Shown here: piece after piece, positions 19,454 through 28,026 of the stretch | How positions within the stretch are numbered: position 1 is the first letter of the stretch | Layout: every line of letters starts with the position of its first letter | Virus record (IMG/VR): IMGVR_UViG_3300020467_000020 | Location: 1-35,269 of that record | DNA length: 35,269 nt | Reading direction: 5' to 3' (one strand) | Origin: a virus | Notes under the pieces: generated by a model | The model's input: only the letters and a program-made list of their open reading frames with translations | The model's database searches: none | What the model was told of the DNA's origin: nothing | Made by a program: the position numbers and the translations under genes

Positions 19454-20200
19454 ATGACTATCAACAAATTAACAACCACATTAAAGAAAGAACCTGAAGC
19501 TATGTCTTTCTTTGAAATCAATGATGAGTATTCTAATTTAATCAATTTAACAAAAAATCTTCCTCTTTTAGATAATGACTCTCAAGAAATTATTCTGGCT
19601 GATCTTTCTGCTATCAGTAATTCTCGTTCAATAGAAATTGATAAACTCTATAAAACATTAGAGAATTTTGAACGTGAAATAGAGTATTGGCAAAAACAAG
19701 AAGAAGAAGTTAAAAAATCTAAAGTACATGCTCAAAACACAGTTAAACGTTTAAAAGAATCTATTAGAGGTATAAGAAGAAGATTACCTCAAGGTAAAGA
19801 ATTTAATGCTATTTCTGGTAGAGATTATCAATTTACTGTTACTCCTATTACACCAGGACAAGCTTATTCTTTTAAATATATACAAACTAAAGATTTTTCA
19901 GATTTTTCAACTGAAGAACAGGAGTCTTTTTTCTTAAAGAAAGAAACAATACAAACTAAGAAAACTGTGATATCTTCAATATCAGGAAAACATATTAAAG
20001 AAGAAGAATCTTCTAATCCTAAATCTGAAATTATTTTAAATGAAAACACAATCTCAAACGCCCATAAAGAAAACAAACTTCCCGACGGAATACGAGTCAT
20101 CCAAAATTACAAAATCACAAGAAAGACTATCTGTAGAGAAGTGGAATTGGAAACATCCACACATCCAGAACAGTTTTTTCCAGAGTCTAGATCCTCCTAA
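19454..20200 (+). CDS. Gp157-like coiled-coil protein
   Basis: 248 residues. The first 130 residues follow the siphovirus Gp157 pattern: an N-terminal helix (FFEINDEYSNLINLTKN), then a long charged coiled coil (KLYKTLENFEREIEYWQKQE; KVHAQNTVKRLKESIRGIRR). Gp157 proteins are widespread in phage replication/recombination modules; the precise role is not known. The C-terminal 50 residues overlap the next gene by 161 nt, so the last part is coded in two frames. LPDGIRV and KITRK in the overlap look family-like, which supports this frame there. Confidence 0.7.
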   Translation: MTINKLTTTLKKEPEAMSFFEINDEYSNLINLTKNLPLLDNDSQEIILADLSAISNSRSIEIDKLYKTLENFEREIEYWQKQEEEVKKSKVHAQNTVKRLKESIRGIRRRLPQGKEFNAISGRDYQFTVTPITPGQAYSFKYIQTKDFSDFSTEEQESFFLKKETIQTKKTVISSISGKHIKEEESSNPKSEIILNENTISNAHKENKLPDGIRVIQNYKITRKTICREVELETSTHPEQFFPESRSS

Positions 20201-20495
20201 AGATGTAGAAGATTCACATTTAAAAATGTGTGTTCACATGCACGCTCAAAAAGATTTTGAATATCAAATTGAATTAGAACAAGAAAATTTAAATAATTAT
20301 ATAGATAAACAATTAACAGAAGAAGAAGAAGAAAATAAAAATATAAAATATATTGATGAATTAATTATTGAAAGTAGAAATGCTTTAATTCGTTATAAAA
20401 GAAGTCGTAGATTTCATTACAATGCTCATAATTGTTATTGGTATTGGCTTCAAATGGAATCAGATAGAAATCAAAAAAAAATAAATGCTCTTTAA
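20040..20495 (+). CDS. Hypothetical protein overlapping the Gp157-like gene
   Basis: 151 residues from ATG 20040; the first 54 codons overlap the Gp157-like gene. A shorter form would start at ATG 20226 or 20238 (MCVHMHAQ...). The body is helical and charged (FEYQIELEQENLNNYIDKQL; EEEEENKNIKYIDELIIESR) and ends in a basic-aromatic segment (SRRFHYNAHNCYWYWLQMES). SVEKWNWKHPHIQNSFF in the overlap reads like real protein, so true dual coding is possible. Confidence 0.6.
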   Translation: MKTQSQTPIKKTNFPTEYESSKITKSQERLSVEKWNWKHPHIQNSFFQSLDPPKDVEDSHLKMCVHMHAQKDFEYQIELEQENLNNYIDKQLTEEEEENKNIKYIDELIIESRNALIRYKRSRRFHYNAHNCYWYWLQMESDRNQKKINAL

Positions 20496-20538
20496 AATGA
20501 ATTCCATATAGAATAAAAAAAGAATAAGAGGAGTTTTT

Positions 20539-20805
20539 ATGGAGGCAGATCCAGCTAAAATTTACAACTTACTCGCTGGTTTTACTCAAGAAGGAACTCC
20601 TCTGGAGGCTTTGGTTGGAAGTAAAATTGAATGGGGTGTCACCATTTTAACTGCATCAATGCTGGCTAATCCTAATCTTGCGGCTAGTATGCAACCTGAA
20701 GAAATGGTAGATGGTGCCATTAACTATTACAATTTGATTCAAGAAAGATTAGCTTTTTATAGACAAAATCAAGTTCATGCTCTTGAAAAAATGATTAAAG
20801 AATAG
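20539..20805 (+). CDS. Hypothetical protein
   Basis: 88 residues, unrecognised, helical and fairly hydrophobic but without a membrane span (NLLAGFTQEGTPLEALVGSK; GVTILTASMLANPNLAASMQ; INYYNLIQERLAFYRQNQVH). It has a strong Shine-Dalgarno (GAGGAG) 7 nt before the ATG, unlike most genes here. Confidence 0.65.
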   Translation: MEADPAKIYNLLAGFTQEGTPLEALVGSKIEWGVTILTASMLANPNLAASMQPEEMVDGAINYYNLIQERLAFYRQNQVHALEKMIKE

Positions 20806-20834
20806 CTAATATTTATATAGTTATTATTTTTTAA

Positions 20835-21524
20835 GTGAATATTAATCCTCCACATGTTCTTTTTAACATACCTTCTTATGGTGGAATAAAATTAGATTTT
20901 TTAAAAGGATTTTTATCCTTTACTGATTTTGCTTTAGATAATGGGATTGCATACGATATTGAATTTACAAAAGGTTGTTCTGCTATTGCTTTAGCTAGAT
21001 CTTTATTATTTAGTCAAGCAATGGCTCAACCAGATTGGACTCATATGATGTGGATAGATGATGATATTGGATTTAATCCTGAAGATATCATGATGTTAAT
21101 TGCTCATGATAAAGATTTTATTTGTGGAAATTATCCTACAAAAGAAATAACTAAAGATAAAAAAGGTGGTGCAACTTATACACCATTAAAAAATGGCTAT
21201 GAAGATAAAAATATAAAAGAAATAAAATATGCTCCTACTGGATTTATGTTATTAACTCGTAAATTATGTGAAGATATGATCTCAAATTATTCAGATTTAA
21301 CATTTCAATTTTGGCGTTCTCAAAAACTTTTAAATTATCCTTTAATTGATGTCTTTGGAACAATGCTTTATAAAGATCCAACAAAACCTAAAGATGAATT
21401 ACCTTTATATTTAACTGAAGATTATGCATTTTGTAGAAGAGCTTTAGACATTGGTTATAAAATTTATCTTTCTAAAAAAGTTAATCTTAAACATATAGGA
21501 GATCACGCTTACGAAAGTATATAA
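20835..21524 (+). CDS. GT-A fold glycosyltransferase
   Basis: 229 residues, GTG start. HVLFNIPSYGGIKLDFLKG, then TKGCSAIALARSLLFSQAMA and WIDDDIGFNPEDIMML (acidic triad at about 75-77, the D-x-D metal/sugar-nucleotide site), and EDYAFCRRALDIGYKIYLS near the end (acidic base motif) with LKHIGDHAY. This is the layout of small GT-A (family 2/Anp1-like) transferases in phages and cyanobacteria. Donor and acceptor are unknown; targets could be phage DNA, virion glycans or host surface polymer. Confidence 0.75.
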   Translation: MNINPPHVLFNIPSYGGIKLDFLKGFLSFTDFALDNGIAYDIEFTKGCSAIALARSLLFSQAMAQPDWTHMMWIDDDIGFNPEDIMMLIAHDKDFICGNYPTKEITKDKKGGATYTPLKNGYEDKNIKEIKYAPTGFMLLTRKLCEDMISNYSDLTFQFWRSQKLLNYPLIDVFGTMLYKDPTKPKDELPLYLTEDYAFCRRALDIGYKIYLSKKVNLKHIGDHAYESI

Positions 21525-21581
21525 TTTTCAAAATTTTAATAAATTAAAATAAAGAAATCTAATAATGAATAGTATAAAAAA

Positions 21582-23246
21582 ATGGCAAGTAATGAAGCTC
21601 AAGTTAGAACTCTATATCAAAATATTTTAGGAAGAGAAGCAGATCCAGGTGGTTTGAAATATTGGACAGATGCAGCTAATAAATTAGGAATGGGTGAAGT
21701 TGCTAAAGCATTTCGTGTTTCAGCTAATAAAGAGTTAGGGCAAAGAGGTACTCCAGAAGCAACAAATCAAATTTATCAAAATGTTCTTACAAATCAAGCT
21801 AATCGATCTAAATCAATGGCTAATGCATATTTAGCTAATCCAGATAGAGATCCTACTACTGCTGCTGCTATAAGAATGCATGAAGCAAGAATGGCTATAA
21901 AACGAGGAGAAAAAACTCCAGAGACACTCACTCGAAATGAGTTTCCAACTCTTAGTACTAATTTTAATCCATCAGAATATTTTGCTGGCACTAAAGTTTA
22001 TCAAGACCCAAGAAATCAAATACGTGATCAAGTTAAAAATTGGTATAGCAATGAAGGAGAAACAGCAGATGCTGGTGGTTTAAAATATTGGACTGATCAA
22101 ATAGGTAAAGGAGATAAAACTTTTTCGAATGTTAAACAAGATTTTTCAAGGACTTTAGCTGATGAAAGAGCTAAAAAAGCTGCAGCCGCCGCTTCTCTTG
22201 CTAAATCTACAGCTAAAACAGCTGATTCAAGTGCAACTGATACTTCCGATCTTAATAATAATTCCGCTGTTAATACTACATTTCAAAATGTTTTGACAGG
22301 TTTAGAAGAAAATACAGCTGCTGGTGGAGGTCTAGCAGGAGCATTAAATGTTTTACAAGGAGCTAATGATGATGATCCAACAGTTGTTGGTAATACAGAT
22401 GATTACTTTAATGATAATTATTCTTATTTAACTGATGATGAAAAACTAACTCATTCACAATACATGAATGATGTAAATAATTTACCTAAAGTTGCTAATG
22501 AAAATGATCCTATATTTATTAAAGCAGCTGAAGAATTAAAAGCAAAATATGCTAATACAAATATGGAAGATATAGCTAAAAAAATTATAACTAACACTAA
22601 AAGTGGTGATGTTCAATATATAACTGATGGTCCAAAACCTGGTAAAGAATGGGAAGAAAAGTATGGTTCTTATGAAGACTATCAAAAAAATCTTCCTGAA
22701 GCAAAATTACCAACTGGTGTAACAATTGGTACTAATACAAATATTGATACTACTGGTGATACAGGTACTAATACAGGTATTGATACAGGTATAGATACAG
22801 GTTCTACTGTTGATATTGAGAAAATAAAAGATACTTATAAAGGAGCTGGCGACAATAAAGTAGGTATTGGTGATTTTGAAGCAGAACAGTTTAATCAAGA
22901 TGATGTATTAAATAAAGTAAAAGCTGCTGGAAATGCTGGTGCAAGTGGTGAAGAAATAGTAGAAATTATAAAAGATAATCCAATAAATGCAAAAGGTGAT
23001 ATGGCATTTAGTTTGACTGAAGACGATATATTACCACCTGATACAACTCCAGATACAGATACAGATACTTCGTTTGATATAGAAAATACTTATGAACAAG
23101 ATGATTATGGTAGTAATCTTAATTCATTTGAAGCACTATTAAAGAAATTAGAAGGTTCTAAAAAAAGACAGCAAAGACAACGCTCAGTAGAAGGAAGAAG
23201 AGATACTTGGGCACAAGGTTTAGCTTCAATGATGAGTAATTTTTAA
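21582..23246 (+). CDS. DUF4214 repeat protein, probable virion/adhesion protein
   Basis: 554 residues. Two DUF4214-like units: about 8-45 (LYQNILGREADPGGLKYWTD) and about 145-200 (NWYSNEGETADAGGLKYWTD), with the G-R-x-A-D-x-x-G-x-x-x-W core. DUF4214 often accompanies extracellular or surface proteins. The middle is Ala/Ser/Thr/Asp-rich; near residues 386-408 is a short Thr-Gly-Asp repeat (TGDTGTNTGIDTGIDTG), and the C-terminus is basic (KKRQQRQRSVEGRRD). No signal peptide, so it is more likely a virion component than a secreted one. Confidence 0.7.
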   Translation: MASNEAQVRTLYQNILGREADPGGLKYWTDAANKLGMGEVAKAFRVSANKELGQRGTPEATNQIYQNVLTNQANRSKSMANAYLANPDRDPTTAAAIRMHEARMAIKRGEKTPETLTRNEFPTLSTNFNPSEYFAGTKVYQDPRNQIRDQVKNWYSNEGETADAGGLKYWTDQIGKGDKTFSNVKQDFSRTLADERAKKAAAAASLAKSTAKTADSSATDTSDLNNNSAVNTTFQNVLTGLEENTAAGGGLAGALNVLQGANDDDPTVVGNTDDYFNDNYSYLTDDEKLTHSQYMNDVNNLPKVANENDPIFIKAAEELKAKYANTNMEDIAKKIITNTKSGDVQYITDGPKPGKEWEEKYGSYEDYQKNLPEAKLPTGVTIGTNTNIDTTGDTGTNTGIDTGIDTGSTVDIEKIKDTYKGAGDNKVGIGDFEAEQFNQDDVLNKVKAAGNAGASGEEIVEIIKDNPINAKGDMAFSLTEDDILPPDTTPDTDTDTSFDIENTYEQDDYGSNLNSFEALLKKLEGSKKRQQRQRSVEGRRDTWAQGLASMMSNF

Positions 23247-23248
23247 TC

Positions 23249-23368
23249 ATGAATAATAATCCTTTATCTGGTATTAATCAACCAAGTTCTTTTAATGTTG
23301 ATAATTTAAAACAATTATTACAAATATTACATAAGAACAAAAAACAAAATCAAAAATTAAAACAATAA
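23249..23368 (+). CDS. Small Asn/Gln/Lys-rich protein
   Basis: 39 residues (MNNNPLSGINQPSSFNVDNL; LQILHKNKKQNQKLKQ), unrecognised. It starts 2 nt after the DUF4214 stop and ends just before the converging minus-strand HNH gene. Low complexity makes it a weaker gene call. Confidence 0.4.
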   Translation: MNNNPLSGINQPSSFNVDNLKQLLQILHKNKKQNQKLKQ

Positions 23369-23375
23369 CTATAAA

Positions 23376-23633
23376 TTAATTTTCGTTCCAATGTTTAATT
23401 CGATGGCAATTACTACATAAAGGTACGCATTTATTAATTTCTTTTTCAATTGTTAACCAAGAATATCCTTGGTATATCAAATCAATTACATTACCTTTCT
23501 TATCTTCTAAATGATGTAGATCTAAAACACGATAATCTTTTAGTCCACAATCTAAACAACATAAACTTTTTTTATATTTAATATATTTACTTTTATTCTT
23601 TTTTATTCTTTCTTTACTAGATTTCCATGACAT
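23376..23633 (-). CDS. Small HNH endonuclease
   Basis: 85 residues on the minus strand (start ATG 23633, 2 nt past the upstream stop, with GGAAAG as ribosome site; ATG 23654 would add 7 residues and overlap). CLDCGLKDYRVLDLHHLEDK gives the CxxC and the DLHH core (general base His), and VPLCSNCHRIKHWNEN the second CxxC plus the final His of the zinc-bound beta-beta-alpha-metal nuclease. Such free-standing HNH proteins nick or cut dsDNA; in phages they are homing nucleases or packaging accessories. Its pairing with the methyltransferase gene is noted separately. Confidence 0.85.
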   Translation of the reverse strand: MSWKSSKERIKKNKSKYIKYKKSLCCLDCGLKDYRVLDLHHLEDKKGNVIDLIYQGYSWLTIEKEINKCVPLCSNCHRIKHWNEN

Positions 23634-23635
23634 CT

Positions 23636-24223
23636 TTATTCTTTCCAAATCCAACCAATTTGATATTCATCAAAAAATGGTTTAATATTTAAAGCTTCCA
23701 TTAATTCATAAACTAACCTACCTTTTCCTATTACTTTTCCACTAGCTGTTCTAATATTATCGTCTACTACTATTAAAGTTCCTTTTTTAATTATATTTTT
23801 TGCAGCAAATAATTCTTTTAAATGATGAGAAGATGATTCCCAATCATCATTCCAATTTTCAATATTATATGAATCTAAATATAATAAATCAGCAATTCCT
23901 TCTAAATAACTTAACTCTTCTACTGAATCACCGCAAATAACATCTACATTATTACTAGTATTTTCTCTAGCTAATTGACAAGCTTTAGGATTTATATCTA
24001 CAGAAATGACATATCCTTTTCTATTCTCTATATAGTTATCGAATAATAAAGTAGAACATCCATCACCTGTAAAATTACCTTCTTCTCTATAACATCCTGT
24101 TTCTACAATACAAATTTCATCTTTTTTTAAACGATCTAAATATTTGAATATTTTTTTAAATGTATCTGTTCTTTTTCCTAATAAATTACTTTTTTCTTTA
24201 AAATATTTATTCCAAAAAGTCAT
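23636..24223 (-). CDS. SAM-dependent methyltransferase-like protein
   Basis: 195 residues on the minus strand. IVETGCYREEGNFTGDGCST (about 39-58) is a class I motif I variant, GYVISVDINPKACQLAREN (about 70-88) motif II with an acidic residue for the SAM ribose, ICGDSVEEL motif III, and ADLLYLDSYN motif IV. It resembles the methyltransf_24/cephalosporin-hydroxylase-like group often found beside glycosyltransferase genes. Its substrate is unknown; sugar O-methylation is likelier than DNA methylation because no DNA-MTase catalytic motif (DPPY, PC) is present. Confidence 0.75.
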   Translation of the reverse strand: MTFWNKYFKEKSNLLGKRTDTFKKIFKYLDRLKKDEICIVETGCYREEGNFTGDGCSTLLFDNYIENRKGYVISVDINPKACQLARENTSNNVDVICGDSVEELSYLEGIADLLYLDSYNIENWNDDWESSSHHLKELFAAKNIIKKGTLIVVDDNIRTASGKVIGKGRLVYELMEALNIKPFFDEYQIGWIWKE

Positions 24224-24300
24224 TTAATTTTTGTATTTGCTTTTTAAGTATAACTAATTTTTTAAAATTACAATTAAAAATATTATTTTTTCCTTTAGAC

Positions 24301-24328
24301 TTGACAGAGAAGGTAACTTAAAAACAAT
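24301..24328 (+). promoter_or_regulatory. Sigma70-type promoter for the nuclease/primase operon
   Basis: A perfect TTGACA (24301-24306) is followed after 16 nt by AACAAT (24323-24328, 4 of 6 to TATAAT), 13 nt before the ATG at 24342. It lies in the divergent gap between the minus-strand methyltransferase and the plus-strand nuclease gene. It is the best -35 box seen in the window and points to host RNA polymerase use. Confidence 0.5.
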
Positions 24329-24341
24329 ACACATTATTTTA

Positions 24342-25196
24342 ATGAGTCTCTCAAAAGATATTGTTAAAAATGAAATAGAGGATCAAGATATGGATCTAGG
24401 TGTAATGACAAATATAAATAAAACTCCTGCTCGTATTACTCTTAATGGTAAAAGACACTACACAACTCCTTTATTTACTGGACCAGCTCCTTCTGTTACA
24501 ACTATAATTTCAGAAACTGCTTCTGAACAAAATAAAAGAAAACTTGAAATGTGGTCTAAAGCCAATCCAGGTGTAAAAGAAAAAGCTGCTGAAAGAGGTA
24601 CTGCAATTCATTATGGAATGGAACAATATTTAAAAGGTAATAAAGAACCAGAAATATCTGAAGAGTATCTTGAGTTTTGGTCTGGTATGCCAAAAATATT
24701 AGATCAATTTTCAGAAGTACTTTGGGCAGAATCTCCTGTATTAGAAAAATTTAAATTTACTCTTGGTTCTGATGAAGTCGCTCGTGTTTGGGGTTCAGAT
24801 GATGAAGGTAGAGCATGGGCTGGTGCTCCAGATATTATTGGTGTTGCTAATAATAAACTTACTTTAGCTGATTTAAAAACTAGCGTTAAACCTTATAGTC
24901 GTAAATGGCCTAAAGAATATGAAAAAGGTTCTAAAGAATGGAGAGATTTATTAGGTGGTTACATGAAATTTAAAAAAACTTGCAAACAATTAGCTGCTTA
25001 TGATCTTGCCATACAAGAAACATTACATATAAAAGTTCAGCAAGCTGCTATTCTTGTTTCTACTCCTTTAAGAACACAAGTATTTAAAATATCTAGAAAT
25101 TATTTAGATAAATTGCAAAAAGACTGGTTAAAAGTTGTAGAAGAATATTACAAACAAATTGATAATTGTAATGTTTATGACCCTGACTTGATTTAA
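24342..25196 (+). CDS. PD-(D/E)XK (RecB/Cas4-like) exonuclease
   Basis: 284 residues. AERGTAIHYGMEQYLKGNKE (about 86-105) is the G-x-x-x-H motif I; GAPDIIGVANN (about 165) carries the first Asp; LADLKTSVKPYS (about 177) is the D-x-K core; QLAAYDLAIQ (about 217) is the Q-x-x-x-Y motif. Together these define RecB-type nucleases of phages, acting on DNA ends in replication or recombination, often together with SSB-like or annealing proteins. No helicase domain is attached. The N-terminus is a 60-residue variable part. It heads the operon behind the promoter at 24301. Confidence 0.85.
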   Translation: MSLSKDIVKNEIEDQDMDLGVMTNINKTPARITLNGKRHYTTPLFTGPAPSVTTIISETASEQNKRKLEMWSKANPGVKEKAAERGTAIHYGMEQYLKGNKEPEISEEYLEFWSGMPKILDQFSEVLWAESPVLEKFKFTLGSDEVARVWGSDDEGRAWAGAPDIIGVANNKLTLADLKTSVKPYSRKWPKEYEKGSKEWRDLLGGYMKFKKTCKQLAAYDLAIQETLHIKVQQAAILVSTPLRTQVFKISRNYLDKLQKDWLKVVEEYYKQIDNCNVYDPDLI

Positions 25197-25271
25197 TTTT
25201 TAACTTAATATTTATGCATATTTTTTTTGAGTTCTTTTAGATAGGATAATAGAACACCGTAAAAATAACGC

Positions 25272-25457
25272 ATGGAAATTTACATTTCTACTGGGGAATG
25301 GATTGCAAGTATTAAAAATAAAATGGAAAATGCTATTGAAGGATCTTGTTTCCATCTTCCAAGTTTCATGCACTTACACGCTTTTGAAATAATAAAGAAT
25401 CAAGCTTTTTCTAATAAAAACTTTAAAGTTGTAATACATAACAATTCATCTCTATGA
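25272..25457 (+). CDS. Small hypothetical protein before primase-helicase
   Basis: 61 residues (MEIYISTGEWIASIKNKMEN...IHNNSSL), unrecognised; a His-rich middle (CFHLPSFMHLHAFEII) could bind metal. It overlaps the primase-helicase gene by 4 nt (ATGA), so the two are coupled. Confidence 0.55.
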   Translation: MEIYISTGEWIASIKNKMENAIEGSCFHLPSFMHLHAFEIIKNQAFSNKNFKVVIHNNSSL

Positions 25458-28024
25458 CCAACTCAAGATCTAAAGCAATAAAACCAGGGGAAATTAGACT
25501 TGATTTGATTTCTAGTGATTGGCCTTTAACTCCTTTAGGATCAAATAAAGATCCTTATATTTCTTCTTGGCAAAATAATCCTTTTAATGTTCATGATATA
25601 GAAGAAGAAATTATTCAAGGTAGATGTAAAGCTATTGGCTTACTTTCTGGTCCTGTTTATAATCTTCCTTATGGTTTTGTTTGGGTTGATATTGATGGAC
25701 CTAGTATTTATTCATTAATAGAAGATCTTTCAGATAATGAATTTGAAAAAGCTTTACCTAAAACATTAACAATATTAAGTGGAAAAATAGGTAGAGAAAG
25801 AAAACTTTATCGTTTAGATCGTGAAAAACATAAACACTTTATAAGAAATAAATATACTTGGCATGGTGAATTTAATAAGGAAAAATTAGAAATTCTTTGG
25901 AAAAAACATCAAGGTGTTTTGATGGGTTTACATCCAGAAACTGAAGGATATTACACAGACGTTAATCAAGGTTTTGAATGGTTATCTAATTTACCTGAAT
26001 TACCTGAATGGTTACTTAATTGCATTATTAATAAAAATATTAAACAAGGTAAACCTGCATATGAAACAACTAGAATAGTAGGTCCGACCTTTGCTGTTAA
26101 TGCAGAAGCTTCTCTTGAAAGAGATATTCAACTTGCTACAGAAGCAATGTGGTCTTTACCTTCAGAAGCATGTGATGATTACGACATTTGGATTACGATT
26201 GGACAATCTCTTCATTCATTGGATGATTCCTTACTTGACCAATGGGATAATTGGAGTAAGCAATCTCAAAAATATTCAGATGGTGAATGTCAAAAACGTT
26301 GGAAATCTTTTGATAAAGGAGGAGCACGTACTCTTGGATCTTTAATTCATCATGCAAAAGAATATGGTTGGACTCCTTCTAAAGTTAAAGGCAGTATTAA
26401 CCATGAATTTGATGAAAAAACTTTAGAAGAATTAAATGACATGATGAATCAAATGGAAGCTACTACTTCAATCAAAACAAAAAATCCTATTCCTAAAAAA
26501 TTAAATCCTAAAGGTAAAGAACAAAAACCTAGAAATCCTTCTGCTGACGTTATTGTTAATATTTTGCTTCAAACTTATGATGGAAAATTAAGATATAGTC
26601 AAACACAAGATTGTTTCCTTAATTACGAATTTCATCATCACGGTTTATGGTCACCACTTTCTGATACAGAAATGAAAGGTGAAATTAAAGGTCGTTTAGA
26701 AATACTAAAAGATCAACTATTACCTAGCGGATATAGTATGAATCTAATTAATGATGTATTAGAACAATTAAAAATTACAGTTATATTTGACGATTGGTAT
26801 GAAGGTAAAGAACATTTGTTATTTACAAATGGAATTTTAAATGTAGAAACAAAAGAATTTACTTCTTTTAATCCTGAAATGTATATGACTCAACAGTTAC
26901 CTTATGAGTATGATCCTCAAGCTAAATGTGAGCCGATTATTCAATGGTTAAAATATGTTCAAGATGGAAGTTGGGGACGTGTACAAGTCCTTAGAGCATG
27001 GTTACGTGCTGTTCTATTAAGTCATTCAGATATACAAAAGTTTGTAGAAATTGTTGGTCCAGGTAAGTCAGGTAAATCTACATATTCCAATCTGGCACAT
27101 GCTTTAGTTGGTGATACAAATGCTATTATTTCTTCTCTTGATCATTTAGAAAAAAGTAGATTTGAAACAGCTAATTTATATAAAAAGAAATTACTTTTAT
27201 TCAATGATGTTGAAAGATATGGTGGTTCAGTATCAGTATTAAAAGCAATTACTGGTCGTGATTTAATTCGAAATGAACGTAAATTTCAATCTAGTGCATT
27301 AAAGCCATTTAAATTTAATGGGTTGGTAATGATAACTGCTAATGAACCAATACAAACAACAGATCCTACCTCTGGGCTTGCACGTCGTCGTCTTACTATT
27401 CCTTTTGATCGACCTTTCCTTGGTAGTGCAGCTGAACAACGCACATTAATTGACATGGATGATAATGGAAATCCTTTTGGGGATTTTGCTTCATTACTTC
27501 CTGGATTAGTTAATTGGTTATTAGATATGGAAGAAATAGAAATGCGTGAATATTTAATGGAAACAAATAATAAAGTAACTTTCTTTGCTAAACATCATCG
27601 AGAACAAATCCTTAAATCTAATCAAATTATGGATTGGATGGATCATTGTTTAATTTTTGATCCCGATACTGATTCTCCTATTGGATTAGCTAAAGCTGCT
27701 CAACCAGGATCTACTTTTGTTTACTTATGTGCTGATAAATGGCTTTATGCAAGTTACTGTGAATTTTCTCGTGCTTCTAACAGTAACATTCTTGGTCGAA
27801 GCCGTTTTGAAACATTATTAATGGATGTTTGTGTTCATCAGTTACGTTTAAATATTTATAAACATAAAAATCGTAAAGGTATGAGAGTTAAAAATATTGC
27901 TTGTCGTAATTCTGATCCTAAGTATTTAGATTATCCTTCTTTAATTGAAGTTGGTTTAAATAAAGAAAAATGGAAAAAAGAATATGGTGATGTAATTGAA
28001 AAGAAAACTCTAGAAAAAATTTAA
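25454..28024 (+). CDS. Primase-polymerase / SF3-type helicase
   Basis: 856 residues, three parts in order. About 1-200: archaeo-eukaryotic Prim-Pol-like domain with VWVDIDG (77-82; Asp79 and Asp81 as metal ligands) and an ILSGKIG strand. About 220-310: PriCT_2-like linker (LATEAMWSLPSEACDDYDIW; QSLHSLDDSLLDQWDNWSKQ). About 370-760: D5-type N-terminal segment and SF3 helicase with Walker A GPGKSGKST (about 535-543), Walker B LLLFNDVE (about 579) and sensor MITANEP (about 625), then an arginine-finger candidate ARRRLTIPFD. It opens and primes DNA at one origin, the usual partner of a phage lacking separate primase and DnaB helicase. Catalytic residues are intact. Confidence 0.9.
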   Translation: MTNSRSKAIKPGEIRLDLISSDWPLTPLGSNKDPYISSWQNNPFNVHDIEEEIIQGRCKAIGLLSGPVYNLPYGFVWVDIDGPSIYSLIEDLSDNEFEKALPKTLTILSGKIGRERKLYRLDREKHKHFIRNKYTWHGEFNKEKLEILWKKHQGVLMGLHPETEGYYTDVNQGFEWLSNLPELPEWLLNCIINKNIKQGKPAYETTRIVGPTFAVNAEASLERDIQLATEAMWSLPSEACDDYDIWITIGQSLHSLDDSLLDQWDNWSKQSQKYSDGECQKRWKSFDKGGARTLGSLIHHAKEYGWTPSKVKGSINHEFDEKTLEELNDMMNQMEATTSIKTKNPIPKKLNPKGKEQKPRNPSADVIVNILLQTYDGKLRYSQTQDCFLNYEFHHHGLWSPLSDTEMKGEIKGRLEILKDQLLPSGYSMNLINDVLEQLKITVIFDDWYEGKEHLLFTNGILNVETKEFTSFNPEMYMTQQLPYEYDPQAKCEPIIQWLKYVQDGSWGRVQVLRAWLRAVLLSHSDIQKFVEIVGPGKSGKSTYSNLAHALVGDTNAIISSLDHLEKSRFETANLYKKKLLLFNDVERYGGSVSVLKAITGRDLIRNERKFQSSALKPFKFNGLVMITANEPIQTTDPTSGLARRRLTIPFDRPFLGSAAEQRTLIDMDDNGNPFGDFASLLPGLVNWLLDMEEIEMREYLMETNNKVTFFAKHHREQILKSNQIMDWMDHCLIFDPDTDSPIGLAKAAQPGSTFVYLCADKWLYASYCEFSRASNSNILGRSRFETLLMDVCVHQLRLNIYKHKNRKGMRVKNIACRNSDPKYLDYPSLIEVGLNKEKWKKEYGDVIEKKTLEKI

Positions 28025-28026
28025 AA

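Noticed and set aside
22707-22898. Minus-strand frame with repeated CISTCI-type pattern
   Set aside because: It is the antisense reading of the Thr-Gly-Asp repeat of the DUF4214 protein.
26091-26345. 84-codon frame inside the primase-helicase gene
   Set aside because: Off-frame shadow; the primase reading frame is intact and carries the PriCT_2-like segment there.
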